A stretch of 64,000 nt of DNA from Balanoglossus misakiensis. Lineage: Eukaryota; Hemichordata. Below the pieces are notes generated by a model that was given only the letters and a program-made list of their open reading frames with translations, was not told where the DNA came from and made no database searches. How positions within the stretch are numbered: the first letter of the stretch is position 1; each line of letters opens with the position of its first letter. This document shows, piece by piece, positions 29,801-44,800 of the stretch. Where the stretch lies: positions 3,596,001 through 3,660,000 of the forward strand of contig CM082586.2 in the NCBI GenBank assembly GCA_040954595.2, given 5' to 3'. The translations under genes and the position numbers were made by a program.

Positions 29801-32800
29801 TTCACCCTCTCCGACGGCTTAATGGGCTCGCCGTTCTTCTTCCAGGTGACGGTCGGTGGGGGTGCTCCATCGATTGGCACCTCGAACTTGAAGTCTTGGC
29901 CGGCTTTGACTTTGATGTCTCTGAGTGCGGTAGGGTTCAGTGTCGGTTTCGCTAAATATCATGAAAGAAAAGAGTAGTGTTTACAGCTCATGTTCTGAGT
30001 CGATCATCCCAGTATTTTTCTTGAATATTCAGATGCTAAAATTGTCTCTGTTCCAATGACTTTAATTAGTTTTAACAGTTTTGACAAGTTGCATAAATTC
30101 TGCCAAGCTATACCTACCGAACCTGGGTTTGGCCTTTTGAGGTTCGGACACTTTACTCGGTTTGCCTTTTCCTGCCTTGTTGACGGCACTGACGCGGTAT
30201 TCGTATTCCCGCCCTGGTATCAGGTCTTCGACCGTGCATTTTTTGTCCTTCACTGGTTTCTCGAAACATGGCGTCCAGCGCGTGGTGGCGCGGTCTCTCT
30301 TCTCCACGACGTAGCCCTCGATTGGAGCGCCGCCGTCATTTTTGGGGGCGCTCCATTCGAGATCCATGAAGTTCTTGTCGTAGTCGACGATTTCTGGAAT
30401 TCCAGGTGAATCAGGCTCATCTGCGGAGAGGTAAAAAAAGCTTAAGATTTGTGGCAAGACATTTAGGATTCTTCTGATGTCTAACCACTGCGGCAGTATG
30501 TGATTATCAAGTGCATTGTCAATATTACCAGAAACTACTGACATAAAATATTTCAATAAACTCGTAGGTTGCTCAAATGAGGGATCATATTGTATATTTT
30601 TGGACGGATTGGATCTATGGCAAAGAATCAAATACTTAAGATATGCTGCTTGTGTCGAATTCAAGAGATATGTACAGTTGGTTTTGTCTGCTGAAAACGT
30701 GGCAGTATCTGTGAAGCCGATACATCAGGATGCACCATCTGGGACACTTACCGTATGGGTTCTTCGCAAGTATGGGCTCGGTGGTCATCAGTGGCTCACT
30801 GACGCCTTCCCTGTTCTCTGCACGAACCCTGAATTCGCACTGACTGCCCGGCACAAGTTTCTTGACGTCGAACGACGTGTCTTTGGGAGAGACGTCATCG
30901 CTGACCGGAGTCCAGGTCGGTCTTCTGTCGTCACGCTTCTCGATGACGTAGTTCAGCAGTTTGCTGCCGCCGTCATCTTTGGGCGGGTTCCAGTGAAGTT
31001 TGCAGGAGTCCGCATAGACGTCACTGACTTCCAAGGGACCTTCAGGAGCGGATGGTTTGTCTGTGGAGAAAAGATCACGGCGTGATTATGGTGATTCTAA
31101 GATAAATATATTTGAAAACAATTGTATTTCTGTATTGACATTACCAGTATCTAGTAACTGAGGATTTATATGTATCGAAGATGCAGGCTCACCGAGTACA
31201 TTGACCTTGACTTTGGCCGTGTCTTCACCGGAGTCATTACTGACCACAAGCTCATAAACTCCCGTATCTGCTCTTTCTGGTGATCTGTTAGACAGCGTTG
31301 TTTCTTTGGGTGATTTGTCGATTTTCAGCATATCTTTCGGCTCAATTTCCTTGCCATCTTTCTTCCATTTAGCCTCTGGGGCTGGACTGCCACTGAACCC
31401 AGCATTCAACTTCAACGGTTGTCCGGCCTTAACCGTGACTTCTTCCGGTAGTTTTGATAAATCGATCTTTGGAGGCGCTGTGGATAGATTTAGCAGATAG
31501 AGATAGGGTGAATCTCTTCTGATACTGGTATTCTAACCTACACATGCTCAAGAGTATAACCTTATTCCACATTCATTTGCATATCATCTAAAATGTTAAA
31601 CCATGAAGGTACGGTTAAACCAACCTTTTGGATCCTTGGCAATGATTGGCTCTGACGCTTCACTAGGTTCACTGGGGCCGGCCTCGTTCTGAGCGATGAC
31701 GCGGAACTCGTAAGGCTTATCCTCCTGCAGACCTTCCACTTTGAAGTTCTCTTCCTTCACGGGGACTCGGTTGCATTTATCCCACTTTTCCGCGCCCGGT
31801 TCCCGCTTCTCGACGACGTATCCACTGACGGGACTTCCACCGTCGTTTTCCGGTTTGGCCCAGCTGAGCTTCGCCGAGTCTTTGGTGATGTCACCGACCT
31901 TGAGATCCCCTGGGGCATCAGCCGGTTCTGAATAATCATAAATAAAGGATATGTACATCATATTTCATTTGTGACACCGAATGACATATCAGTCCATAAC
32001 TTTGGTGTCTTTGGTGTTATGTATGTCAGTCAAAATGACATGCACGCTTACCGCAGTATAGTACGCTTTTTCATATGAGTGTGATGGAGGAACTTGAATT
32101 CGATAAAAATGTTGCTGGCCAAATGGAAAAAAATTATAGATGTCCCCGCAGAAGACTGGGAAACGTACTTAATAGTGCTACAAGCATATCCCACCAAAAG
32201 TTTTGGTTTTGGACATGACTTCCCCGAAATAAACAAAATTTGAACCATAAGCTTACCGATCGGTTCTTTGGCAGTCACTGCTCTCGATGGTTTGCTGGGT
32301 TCACTTACACCCGCAGCGTTCTCTGCGACAACCCTGAACTCGTAGTCCTTGCCTTCAACGAGATCGGGGACAACGGCTTCCGTTTCCTGGAGTGGTTCCT
32401 TGACAGCCTTTGTCCATTTCCCGCCCCTTTCCTTCTTCTCAACGGCGTAGTTGGTGATGGGACTGCCCCCATCAAATTTGGGCGCTTTCCATTGGATTTT
32501 GGCGTGGTCCTTATGGACATCCACGACTTCTGGTTGGGAAGGCGCATCGGGCTCATCTGAGAAAACATCGCAATATCAAACAGGGTGGTTGAAAGCACAT
32601 GCATGTATATCTATCTAACAGTATTGTGAAATTTCCCAAATGTCATCAGAATGTAAACTAATCCTGAATATGAAAAGAGTAATGTACACAAAAGAAATTT
32701 TTTCTTTGCAATATCGTTATCTCACCATAGGGATCCTTAGCTTTGACTGGTTTCGGTATCGATTTGGGTTCGCCAACCCCAACCTTGTTCTTGGCGCTGA

Positions 32801-35800
32801 CACGGATCATGTAATCTTTACCCTCAGTGAGCTTGGGAACGGTGAACTCGGTTCCGGGAACATCTTCCTCCACCGTCGTCCAAGTGTCCTTGTTTGCCTC
32901 GCGTTTCTCCACCTTGTATCCTGTGATCGGCTCTCCGCCATCGTCGTCTGGTGCTTCCCAGGCGACAGATGCCGAGGTCTTGCTGGCGCCTGTCACGGAG
33001 ACGTTCTTGGGCGCCTGTGGTGCATCTGAAACACGAGCAGGGAGCAAATTAGGTCTTTTTAGGAAGATTGTCTTAAAAATTGAACAGACTGTCATGGGCA
33101 ATGACTTTGCAAGTGGGATTACTGTGTTAGTTGTACTCTTGCGTATATGACCCACAACATCCATCGAAGATTTGACTGGCTGTACTGAATTTAAAACCAA
33201 ACCTTCGTATGACCATTGTGTATCGAAACGTTAACACAGTTGATATCTGGTATATTCAATGTAGACACAACGCCAAGTCATTTACAAGAATCCACAAAAT
33301 GACAAATGAGATGATCCATGGAGGTAGAAGGGGGCCTTTTTTTCTACACTCCAGAAATATATCGGCAAAACAACGTACCTACGACTTCAAGTTCAATATT
33401 ACCGACATCCGACCCTCTCTCGTTGGAAATTTCAAGCTGATAATCTCCAGTGTCCGCCTTTTCACACGCAGGGATATGCAAAATAGCTTTGTCTGGTGTC
33501 TGCTCGCACTTCACGCGGTCCGACGGTTGGATTGGTTTACCGTCCTTCAGCCATTTCACTTTGGGCATTGGTTTTCCCTTCACGGGTGCCTCTAGTTTGG
33601 CCGGCTGGCCCTTCTTTGCCCTCACCTTTTTCAAGTCGTCCGGTATTTTGACCTTTGGAGGTTCTGAAATAACAGGTGCGTAGTTTAGAGGCCAACTCGT
33701 TGGTAGACATATTTTGCTATACTATTATTATTAGGCACTCCGTACAAATAGTCGTCGGATATCCAGACATGGAGAGTGTAATTGTTTTCCTTGTTTCATT
33801 TCTCGTGTACCCGACGATGGAAATACCGTACTTCATTGTTAAAAAAACCAATTTTGTCTGATTGGAATAAATAAATTAAAACATAAAAAGTAACGCATAA
33901 GTTGTTTTGGCATGACTTACGAGGAAACAAACATGTCTTTTTAGCGATGGCAAACCAAATATCACAATAGCTAAAAGACTAAAGGTGGTGCGGACAACAA
34001 AAGGATCTTTGTTTTGGGGTGCTTACGGGATGTGACTGTAAACATCATCAATCGTGCATACAAGAGCAAAGAAACTGATATAGATTTTACATCCTAAAAA
34101 ACGGTGAAAAGGTCATTTTAAAGGACAGAGGATAAAATAGTCACTATTACAATTAAACAAAACAAAAAAATGTGATATTCAAAATAATGGTTTCTTTAAC
34201 TGTGACCAAACATCGAATCTAGTCTCACACTATGCATTTTACTTAGGCAAGTTTTGGTGTTATATACCTATGACATCTTCTACTCCGCATACTATGAAGA
34301 AGGGAGGGTCTTGCATGTTTGTTAACTACTTGATATAGAGAAATAGGTGTGTGCTATTGCACGTCAACAGGTCATGTGACATCACGTGATATTTCCGTAA
34401 TTAGAGTATGACTTAGAGGCAAAGTGACAACAGTTTTTATTAATGAATGAGATATGATGTGATCTTATGTGGAATCTAAAGGGTTCAGTACAACTAAAAA
34501 AATATCTGATGGGGTAGACTTTTCAAGTGCTTTTTTATACACATAGTGCTCCTAGATATCATGCGAAATGTGCGCGTGCGCTGAAACTTTTTTGTGTGTG
34601 TCACATCTGTTACCCTGGGGTACAGTAGCCTTATCGGTCGGTGGAACAACAGCCGTCTCGTGCTCTTTTTCTCGTTGAACCATGACAGGCGTCTCAGAAA
34701 CCTCCTTTAAAGCTGCCGGTGGTTTGGCTTTTGAATCGTCTTTCTCTGGCGGTTTAGCGGTAGGAGGAACACTTTGGCGGGCCTCTACTTTAGAAGATGG
34801 CGTCTTTGGTGGCGCCCTCTCTGAATATTATTTGAAATGCATCACGGTGTTATTAGAGAGCGATGAATTACCAAATAGGTTATATGTGGCAAGTGTGATG
34901 CGGAAGTCACATACAAAGTCATTCCAAACAGACACACACACGGTCACACATACAATCCCCTTTACGCGCCATTTTGAAAATGGCGCACCTCTTACGGACA
35001 GAATGAAAAGTTCAGTTCTTTGAGGTGGCGTACGCCCATCCACATCACCACTTTGGTAGTGCGTGAGCAGACGACCCAAGTGCCCTCAAAGAACTGAAGT
35101 GGTTCAATCCACTGCGATAGCGCTAGTTCTAAAACTAATCCTGGATGCGACATTGTTGCCTAATGCGTCAATGACACAGGCTTACTTGCACATATGGTGC
35201 TGGAAAGCAGTGGGAGAAAATATCAAGCAATTGATGATGATAAAAATCAAGTGATCGATAGACATTTGTTGATGACGCGCCAACATGCAGCCTGGTACCT
35301 TGATCTGTACGTACTGTAATTAAACAAGCGCATGGAATCAATGAAAAAGGGAGTACGTAAGTACTAGTCGGTGATCATTTTTTGCGTTCAGGGAAATGTG
35401 TCGTGCACGCTTTACCATTCGACAGGAAATGATTTTCCTGTCGGTGTCTGGCTAGTTTACCTGTAATCGAAAGGGCAGCTTTGGCCTTCTTATCGCCGGC
35501 AACACAAGTATATTCCCCCTTGTCGTCAGGAGTGACGGGATAGATTCGCAAAATCCTTTGCTTCCCGCGTTTGATCATTTTGATCCGGTCGCTATGCTTA
35601 AGGGGTTCACCGTCTTTCAGCCACTGGACGGGGGCGTCCGGGTCGCTCACTTCGGTGACAAACTCGGCTTCTTCGTCAACTTGTGCGGCCACGTCTTGGA
35701 TCGGTTTTTCGAATTTGACCGGGGCTTTGTCCTCTATTTGGGTGTCGAGGGTGATGTACGAGAAATTGGAGGTGGGGGAGGAGTGGGAATAGGAGGAGGA

Positions 35801-38800
35801 GGAGAGAGAGTTCGAGGTACGGAGAAGACAGTAAGATGGTTGAACGGCAGAGGTTTTCATGGCAACATCAGTTTGCCAACATTTAGGATCACCATGTGAT
35901 TAGTTTGGTGCACGGCACAGAACGTGCCAGAGTCAGGCAGCTTAATTTAAGGGTAGAGGCCCATTTTCCCGGCATGTCTTCATGCATTAAGGCAACATGA
36001 ACCTCGAGAACCGACATCATTGTTTGCAAAATTTGATTATTAAATGAAAATGGTGTCATGGTGTTGTTTGGACCAAAAGATTCGCCACTGTCCATGGCGC
36101 CCTCTGATGAAAGATCTCGGAAACCTTTGTATGTACAAAACGTTGACGGCTGGTTATCGAGGTGCATGCTGCGGTGAAACAAGCAGAAAAACAGGCACGG
36201 CAGCTGAACAACAGCACAGGCAAATTTCCCACCACACCCGACGTGCAACAACCCTTATTTCCAAGACAACACTGTGTTCAACTTTTACCGCTTCAGGTGG
36301 CCTGATCAGAGCAAAACAGGGAAGGGGAGGGGTGGATTACCAACATACATCTTGCTGGATTTTATCGAGTATACTTCCATTCATTCCCATATGCACATCG
36401 TGCACAGTTCATTACAGGTTCACAGTAGTGTCGGGGGAAACCTAGATTTACTTTACGGATAGCAATCTAGTAGTGTAGGGGAGTGACTTTCCCTCGAACA
36501 TGCAAATCACGCTTGAAAATGCATATATTTCCAAGTGAAGATAGGCGTGGCTTATCACACATCGAGTTATCCACTCAGTGCATAAATCCTCACCCATAGT
36601 GTGTGATCACAAACGCAAAAAAGGGGTACATCAGTGTTCTTATACTTGTATTAATTTCAAAGGGGTGGATATTGTGCGGACTAATTCACTTCATAAGGGG
36701 ATCAAGGCACACGTGTGACCACACCCAACATAGAATCTGTGTTTGTGTTAAGTGTGTCCGGGCATCGCTCATCACACACCACAAGTTCAAATAGATCACA
36801 CCAAACACGAGCTTCACTTTCAAACCATTCCACCACAAAGAACGAAACAGGTCGCAATATCAATTCGCATGAAGTGAAAATGGCCCGAAATATTTCTCGA
36901 ATGCCTGTCCCGGACAGACCGTTTGCAAATTCAGACATCCAATTTTCAGGGGAAAAATCCACTCCTCCAAATGTTTCGAAATTTTCGATGTAGAGATTGT
37001 CGTCTTATTTTCCAGAACAGAAATGGAATTATGAGTAATGAACACATTAAAAAAAATAAGTTGGCACAGAGACTGGGAGACATCTGTTTGAGAAATTATG
37101 CGATATGTTCTCAAAGGTGTGGCCAATTTTAGTTGGGGTGGGCACCACTTTAAAGTGAAAAAAAGATCGCGCTTTTGGACATGGCGAGACAGACACCAAC
37201 CTACCTTCGACTAGCAGCTCACAGAAAGACGTTATTGCTTCTTCGCCCTTAACCTTGACCTCGTATTCACCCTCATCGTCAAGATCGGTGTCGTCGATCG
37301 TCAGTTTGTGCGCGATGCCCTCGCGCGTGATCTTAACCCTGTCGTCTGGCTTGATGGGTTCGCCATCTTTGAACCACAGCACGTCTTTGTCCGGGAACGA
37401 CAGCTCACAGCTCATGACTGTGGGCGTGTGCTGGGTGACCTCCTGGCTCTTCAGTGGTTTCAAAAACTGTGGTTTCGGTTTGGCTGAAATGGCACGGGTT
37501 TCGCAAGTGTTAGTCGCACGTGACACGCACACCCGTCTCCACCCAAACTGCACAAGACCAATTTGACAAGAACAGCTGTTTGATTGGCTTTCGTCGATTC
37601 TTTAATTGCACTATATCAGAAAAGTTTCGATTTTGTCACACTTTGAACCACTCTTACTTGTGTCGTGTATAACGAACCTGGATAATCAGATGACTATGAT
37701 ATAACTGTGAATCAAAAGAGAGCTGTCAACTGCTGTTCTTGTCAGTGTTTTCAGCTATTTTGGATGAAAATGGGTGGAGACAATTTGGTAAAAAAGCATG
37801 GAATTCAATCTCTAGATAGTTCACTACCGCCACTGCATGGGAATCTCACGAGAGTACATACAAAACGTTACATGATAATGACATGATAAAAACATGGACG
37901 AAAAGTGATAATGTGCGGAAGATGTTGAAAATGTTCTTCTAATAAGGGATGTGTATGGTCATCATAGTGGCGTGCAATGCAACAAAATGAAGATATATCA
38001 TGCATACCATACAGAGTATAGCAAAAAGTTATATCTGATAGAAATAAAAATCGTAAATACTCTACACTAGGAAGTTAACTTTACATAACAGTAGGAATAC
38101 ATTTGGAAAGAATCGGCTTTTGAAAAGGAAGATTGTCTACGACAGTCATCCAAGACTCCTAGACTACGAACGCATACCGGGAATAAACAATGAAGTTGAC
38201 TGGGTTGGGTTTACGATTTCTTACAATTATCGTTCACGCGCATAATTGTCTGAATGTCTCCTGTGCTGAGTTTAATCAAAGTGCTAACTACGACACCATG
38301 CGGAATGTGTGCGTGCGCTGGATGAATTTGGTTCTGTTACGTCTGTTACCCTGGGGTACAGTAGCCTTATCGGTCGGTGGACCAGCAGCTGTCTTACGCC
38401 CCCTTTCTGGTGGAACCAAGACTGGCGTCTTAGAAACTCCTTTTGAACCTGACGGTGGTTTGGCTTTTGGGTCGTCTTTCTTTGGTGGTTTAGCGGTAGG
38501 AACGCTTTTGCGGGCCTCTGCTTTAGGAGGTGCGGTCTTTGGTGGCTCAACAACGGTAGGAACGCTTTGGAGGGCCTCTACTGGTACTTTAGAAGGTGGC
38601 GTCTTTGGTGGTTCAACAACAGAAGGCACACTTTGGCGGGCCTCTACGTTCAAGACAGGAAGTTCTTCTACGGATTCCTCTGAATTAATATTATGCAAAA
38701 TGCATTACGACACACCAACTATCACACAATGACATGGCCTTTAATACCGCTACTAAGGGGTCGAATCACGAGTCGGAGTGTTGAATTGCATTACGCTATA

Positions 38801-41800
38801 CGATAGACTTATTACATTGACTTGTTCGGTCAAGATAAAATGACCGACAAACTTGTACGTACGCAGTCGTAAACAAGAAAACGGCTCAAGCGAAAGTATT
38901 GGAAACTTACGGATAACAAAGAGTGCGGCAGTATCCTGGGTTTCGCCGACCAAGACCTTGACTTCACCTTCGTCTGCCACCTTGACCTCCTTGATGATCA
39001 GCTCGTGCTTGCTTCCTGTCTGGATGACCTCGTGTCTGCCGTCTTTGACGATGGGCTTTCCGTTCTTCTCCCAGGACACGGGCAGCTTGGAGCTGGACAC
39101 GATGCAGCTGAACTTGGCCGTATTCCCTTCGTTCACTTCCGTGGACTTGAGTTTGGAGGTGAACTCAATTCGGGGTTTGGCCGCTAGAATGACAAAAATG
39201 GCACGGGAAAATCAGTTTTTTCAATTCAAAATGTGAAGTCGCGCGCACCTGTCACCAGGTTTAAATCGTGAAAGAAAATGTTTGGGTCAAACATCTCTAT
39301 CTTATATCGGTGAGGTTGTGTGTCTGTTATAATGTACAGTGTCAACTGATATAATGTACAGTGTCAATTATAACTATGCAATTATAACTATATAATTGTA
39401 AAAGATAAAAATATCATGTTCAGTGATATTCAATAATTTTTTCAATATGTATTGTTTTCAGTTAAACCAAACGCAAACAGCAATGCTCAACAAGCTGTAC
39501 TCAATAATGGACTGTCTATCTTTTTCTCGTTTATACGCAAGTCGACAACTAGTGAAGAAAATGAAATACTTAAGAAAAAAATGTGAAAATTATATCGTGA
39601 TAAATAAAAAGAACATGCCGCCTGAGTATGCAGCATTCATGGCATGACACAAACTTGACATCTGTTTGTGTGTTTAGACTTTTGATTAGTCACATTGTTC
39701 GGCTATAGGGTTGTGTTTATAAGTTACAGACCGTCGCTATCTCTTGATAATGTTTTGCTCTGTTTCTCTCATGTGATTGGCTGAGCTTCTCACACTGAAC
39801 AGAAACAGAGCAAGATAACATCAAAAGGAAACGACTCTGTCCCAAAATACATGTAGCCGTGTCTTGTTGGTAGCACATGCTTTTCAGCGATCAGTACGAC
39901 CAGCCATGATTGATTCTCATCTATAATAAGTAACACCTAAGTGTTGGCATACAGGGAAATCCTTTGCAACCACCTCTGCTTGATCGGGTATTGACCAGAC
40001 GTACATGTACATGTACTGGGGTATACATGCGCAAAAGTGATCATCTTCACGACAAAAGAAACATCTATAGGAATAACTCCGCAGTGTGGAATCGCCCAAA
40101 ATGTCACACTCAAACTGTGCCAGTTTAATGGTATATATACACTTCAATATAACCAGACCACACCTGTTGGAATTCAGGGTTTATGCATTATGGTACGTGA
40201 AAATCTGGTGTTTGTGGTGCTATTATGCAAGAGTGGGGAGGGTAGGTGGGGAGGGAGGGAGTGGAAACGTGACTATAAACATTATTATAAGGTGAATGCG
40301 CCTTATCGGGTGGGGGTGGGGGATAAGAAGGGCACCGCAACGATATATAATAACCTGGTTTAGGAGGATGCATTACCCATATCGATATAATACACGTGGT
40401 CGGTGCCAATGCAGACGTTCGTTCGTTCACGCGTGCGCTTATACAAACAAATCTGGTGGTACACTAAAAAGTGATAATACACAACAGAACGTGAAATATT
40501 GAATACTGGGCCTACCATCACCACCGTCTACATCCGCTGCCAGATCGGAATGGAAGGAAAGGGTCAAAAGGTCGTCAAGGCAACAAGGACCGACAGCAAA
40601 AACGTCACACCGTTCGATCGTCATCGTGAAAAGAACAATTAAAGGTTCATGAACTGAACACATAGACTGGATGGACACTGATGACTGTTCATTAAAGAAG
40701 ATGGGAAATGCTAAAAGAACAGCAGATTTAACCCGAATGAAAAATATTCTAAAAAAGTCTTCTCGGCATAGATTGTCACAAAGACTCGTCGGGTGATTGC
40801 AGTTTCTGGCACTTGCTGATTTACATTATGGTTCGATTTGCTTTTGGACCCAACTAAAATGCCAGATTTACTGTAAACTGAATTTAGAATTCAAACGTGA
40901 CCAGAGATGAAATATACTTACGTTCTATAACAAGATTGGCTTTCGACGAGGCGAGTATGGGGACCTCAGCACAGCCGAACTCGACACCGTATTCACCACT
41001 GTCCTCCGGCGTCACGTCCAAGATGACCAGCTCCAAGTCCTCGGCCTTCTTGAACATCTTGTACTTTTTAGCGATGGTGATGGGTTTGCCGTCCTTGGTC
41101 CAGGTGGGCATACAGTTCTGGAATCGGACTCCAATCACCATTTTGGCTCTGCCCATGCTCTGGTTCACTGTTGTGTCCTGCAACGGTGATGTGATCTCCG
41201 CAAGCTGTGTGGGTGAAACATATGACATTATATCACACTACTGCAGTAATCGATCTTGCAACAACAAGGCAAAATGTTGAGGCAGTTTATGTATGCCTTT
41301 CCATGTAAAGATTTAGCAAATGGTATGAAATTCAGAAAATAACTCACAGGTTTCTTTTCCTGTTCGATATGTTTGAGTCTGCCCCAGTCAGGTCCTTCGT
41401 CCTTGGATGACCTTCTTTTATGCTCTCTGTGGAAGAAAAATGCAAAGGAATTCACATAAAATTGTGTTAGGTTGTAAGTATACTGCCAGTTCTTGTAACA
41501 CGCACGCATACATACAACCATCCATTTTTTGCGAGGCAAGTCGGTTCACATACCTATGTTTCAGAAGAGCTCGGAAGTCCATTTCATCTTTGGGCAATTC
41601 TTTAACAAAAAGATACAATGTAATGGAAATAATGCGTGACGTAAATATCAGTGTTGCAAATCAATGATGTTCACTCAAGAATCCCAATCTTGTATCATCG
41701 TTAGCCATACAGGCACTTGCCACCTCACCGATTCAATCGATACCTTCACCACAACGGCTGCACGTTGACGTGCTGGTTCTGCTTGTATATTTTGTCTGAT

Positions 41801-44800
41801 GTGTGTTGCATGCAAATGCATCCTTGCCTTCTTGTTCGCTACAACCAAACTGTCGAACACTTACCTTCTACTAGGAGGGAGAACCCAGCCTTGTCAGCAC
41901 CATTCTCATTTTCAATTTTGCAAATGTATCTTCCTGTGTCTTTAGCTATACACTTACGAATTTCAAGGATATGTAATTTTGTTTTTTCGTTATAGAATAC
42001 CTGAAATAATAATGATAATAATGATGATGACGGTGATTAAATATAGAATTATATACAAATAATTATATAATTCTTTTTATATAATTCCTGCTACCATAAA
42101 TAGGTTGTTACTTCTTGCTATTGCATTCTGGGTAAAAGGTCAACACAATTATAACCTACCATAACATGAGATTTTCATCACTCACCTAGGTATCAAAAAC
42201 CTATAGTAATGTAAGGTAGCGAGAATTTAATTTCACTTTTATAGTTTGTGCATCTAAATCAGGGACAAATTGTATCATCATACCACATATCGTCCTCCGT
42301 CTGTTAGGTGACGTGCTCCTTTATACCAGTTCAACTTCGGTGTCGGGATTCCACCGATTTCCGCCTCGAATTTTACGGATTGACCTGGAATAGTCGACAG
42401 CGTTATCATTTAACCAAAGTGTCTGTCATCACCAGTGTTCTTAGAAGCGACAGAGTAACACATGTTTTGTGGATATACGATTTGACTACAGAACACCTTC
42501 AACCGTGATGTCGGGGGCACGCACACGGCTGAATCTTTCAGTCTAAACGCCAATTCACTCACAATCTCTAGATGAACATACCTTCTTTGACTTCCGCTTT
42601 CTGGGGAAGTTCTAAGAAGTACGGTTTGCCGGTTGCTTCTTCCACCTTCTTAGGCTGGACTGGTGGCGGCACCTTCACTCGTCTTCCCGCGTAACCGACA
42701 ACTTGTGACTCCTGCTGATCTTTGCTAACTAATCCTTTAAAAATCAGCGTAACGTGCCAAAACATTGTGGTTATAGAAAGAAATAGAACATACACAACAA
42801 CAGGTATTGCAAGTCTATGTTTCTATTTTCAAGCTGTTTCTCTGCTGGTTTTTCCCCCATTTTGTCGATCGAAACATCAAATACATGTTGCAGGAAGCAT
42901 ATGCCTACAAGCAGCTGATGTAAAAGAGGTTTCTCGACAGAGTTTAAATTTGTATGTTTCTATTTCTTTATAACTTTATTCGGGTAAGCTCAAATCATCT
43001 CTTATACTTAACAAACACCCGAAACAAAATCTACATGCACATGAGCGCTTTGTCCACTAAAGCTTGTTTATATAAGTTCAGGTCGTTTAAAAAGCTGAAA
43101 GATCGACATTTAAGAGCGAATACAGCATACGCTGCAAAATCCCTTCGATTACTGAAAAGAAAAAAAGCATGTGCGTATTTGATACAAATGTGGCATATAT
43201 TCAGCGATGCTAATTTTCTACATATTTGTGGTGTTAACAATACAGTGAGGCAAAAATTGTTATTGGACAGTATAGAGTTATGGTTGAAGTGTCTGTTGTT
43301 ACGCTTCCATCGACCGGAAGTGCTCCAATCAACAGCGTATCGGTTACGTTTGTGCCGCAGTATTTGCATTCAACAACGGTGCAACTGGGAAGAATTTAGT
43401 TAGGAAAAGCAAATTAGCACATTTTACAAGGCATGTTCTGGTTCTCTTTTCACGGAAAATCAGACGAGAAATAACGCAAAATTCACCAGAGAGAGAGAGA
43501 AAAGAAACTCCAGGTAAATCTTAGTGTTCCCGGTTATTTAAGTCTGGTGGGTTCGAAAAAACAACAACACATGCTGACATCAACACTGCATGCTGGGAAC
43601 TGCTGAAGGTGTAAAAAGATCCAAGGAGAAAGAATGAAGAGAGAAGTGAATCAACCAGAAGCGGAAGACATAGAACAGAGTCAGACTGCGCATACATGCA
43701 CGCAAGCCCATGCACATGCGCCATAGGACCTAGATACAGAATAGCTCTCTGTAGCGATCGATCACCTGCTTTGGGTTTAACGCCTATGTTTGCGGTGGCC
43801 TTCTCAACATCTTCAAGATTGGCAATATCTTCCGTTTCTTCTACTCCTTAAATATGAGTGAATATTATCATCAGCAGTCTGTTTATCACTAAAGAAATGA
43901 TGCACTCCACAGCCACTACAATCACTATAATGTTAAATTCATACACGATGACACCCTTGTCAAACAATCGGCATACGTCAATCCGCGATCTTTGTCAATT
44001 AGAAACGGTTGCTCATACCAGTACGCCTGACAAGCAATCATTATGCTATGACCAACATTTTGAAAAGCAAACGAAGAAGACAAGAACATCATCACAAAAA
44101 CAACACAATGCTGGAAAACTCAAATCTCATGTACATGTACATGCACGTTGCAGACTCTCGCATGCACGTGCAGTTCGGCACAGCACAGCACAGCAAACCA
44201 CGCGTAGGGCACAGCAAAGAAAAGAAAAGAAGACTAGGTAAGGAGAACTATATTCACGGATGTTTGGTGACACCGTCCCGAGAACAGAAGCAAAGTAGTT
44301 CGCCTTCTAATGTTGCCTTGTTGCTGATCCGATCAAGTCCTCAAGGAATACACTGAGGCTTTTGCGAACAGAATCTAAGTAAATGCATCGACTGTGTAAG
44401 AGAAAGGCGGCAAGTGAAAGAAAACAGAAATCTCCTTTTTTTTGGCAGAAGGGTGCCGATGGGATAGATGTGCCGGTACAGACCGGACTTGCAGGAAAGG
44501 AACCTTTTTTCAGGAAGCAGATGAGAATGTGGAATGGCGAGAATGAAGATGGGTGGTAATATCATTGGAATAATTTATCTCACGAAATGAATTTTCGTTG
44601 TCAAATTGGCGGATTGGAATGCACGTTTTGTCCCGTTTCCCAAGAGAAGCCAACGCTACACACTTGGCTGTTGGTGGTTTCAAATGAATGAAATTAAAAC
44701 AATTTTAGTGATTTTATTAATTGATCTTGGTGTCCATTTTGGTATAATATCTCTTTTGCCACTTTTGGCCGCATCGCTTTTTTTCTATGTTGACATTTGT

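Noticed and set aside
30516-31085. 189-codon plus-strand open frame
   Set aside because: Exact antisense of Fn3 exons 30752-31060 and flanking intron; the minus strand gives a full Fn3 domain with splice sites. Many other plus-strand frames over the Ig/Fn3 exons are rejected for the same reason.
35026-35125. tRNA-like B-box (GGTTCAATCC) near the 35-kb hairpin
   Set aside because: No matching A-box or cloverleaf arms at the right spacing.
42954-43403. 149-codon plus-strand open frame in an intron
   Set aside because: No recognised motif, AT-driven basic composition, no promoter or poly(A) context seen. Length is not decisive in a 64-kb window.
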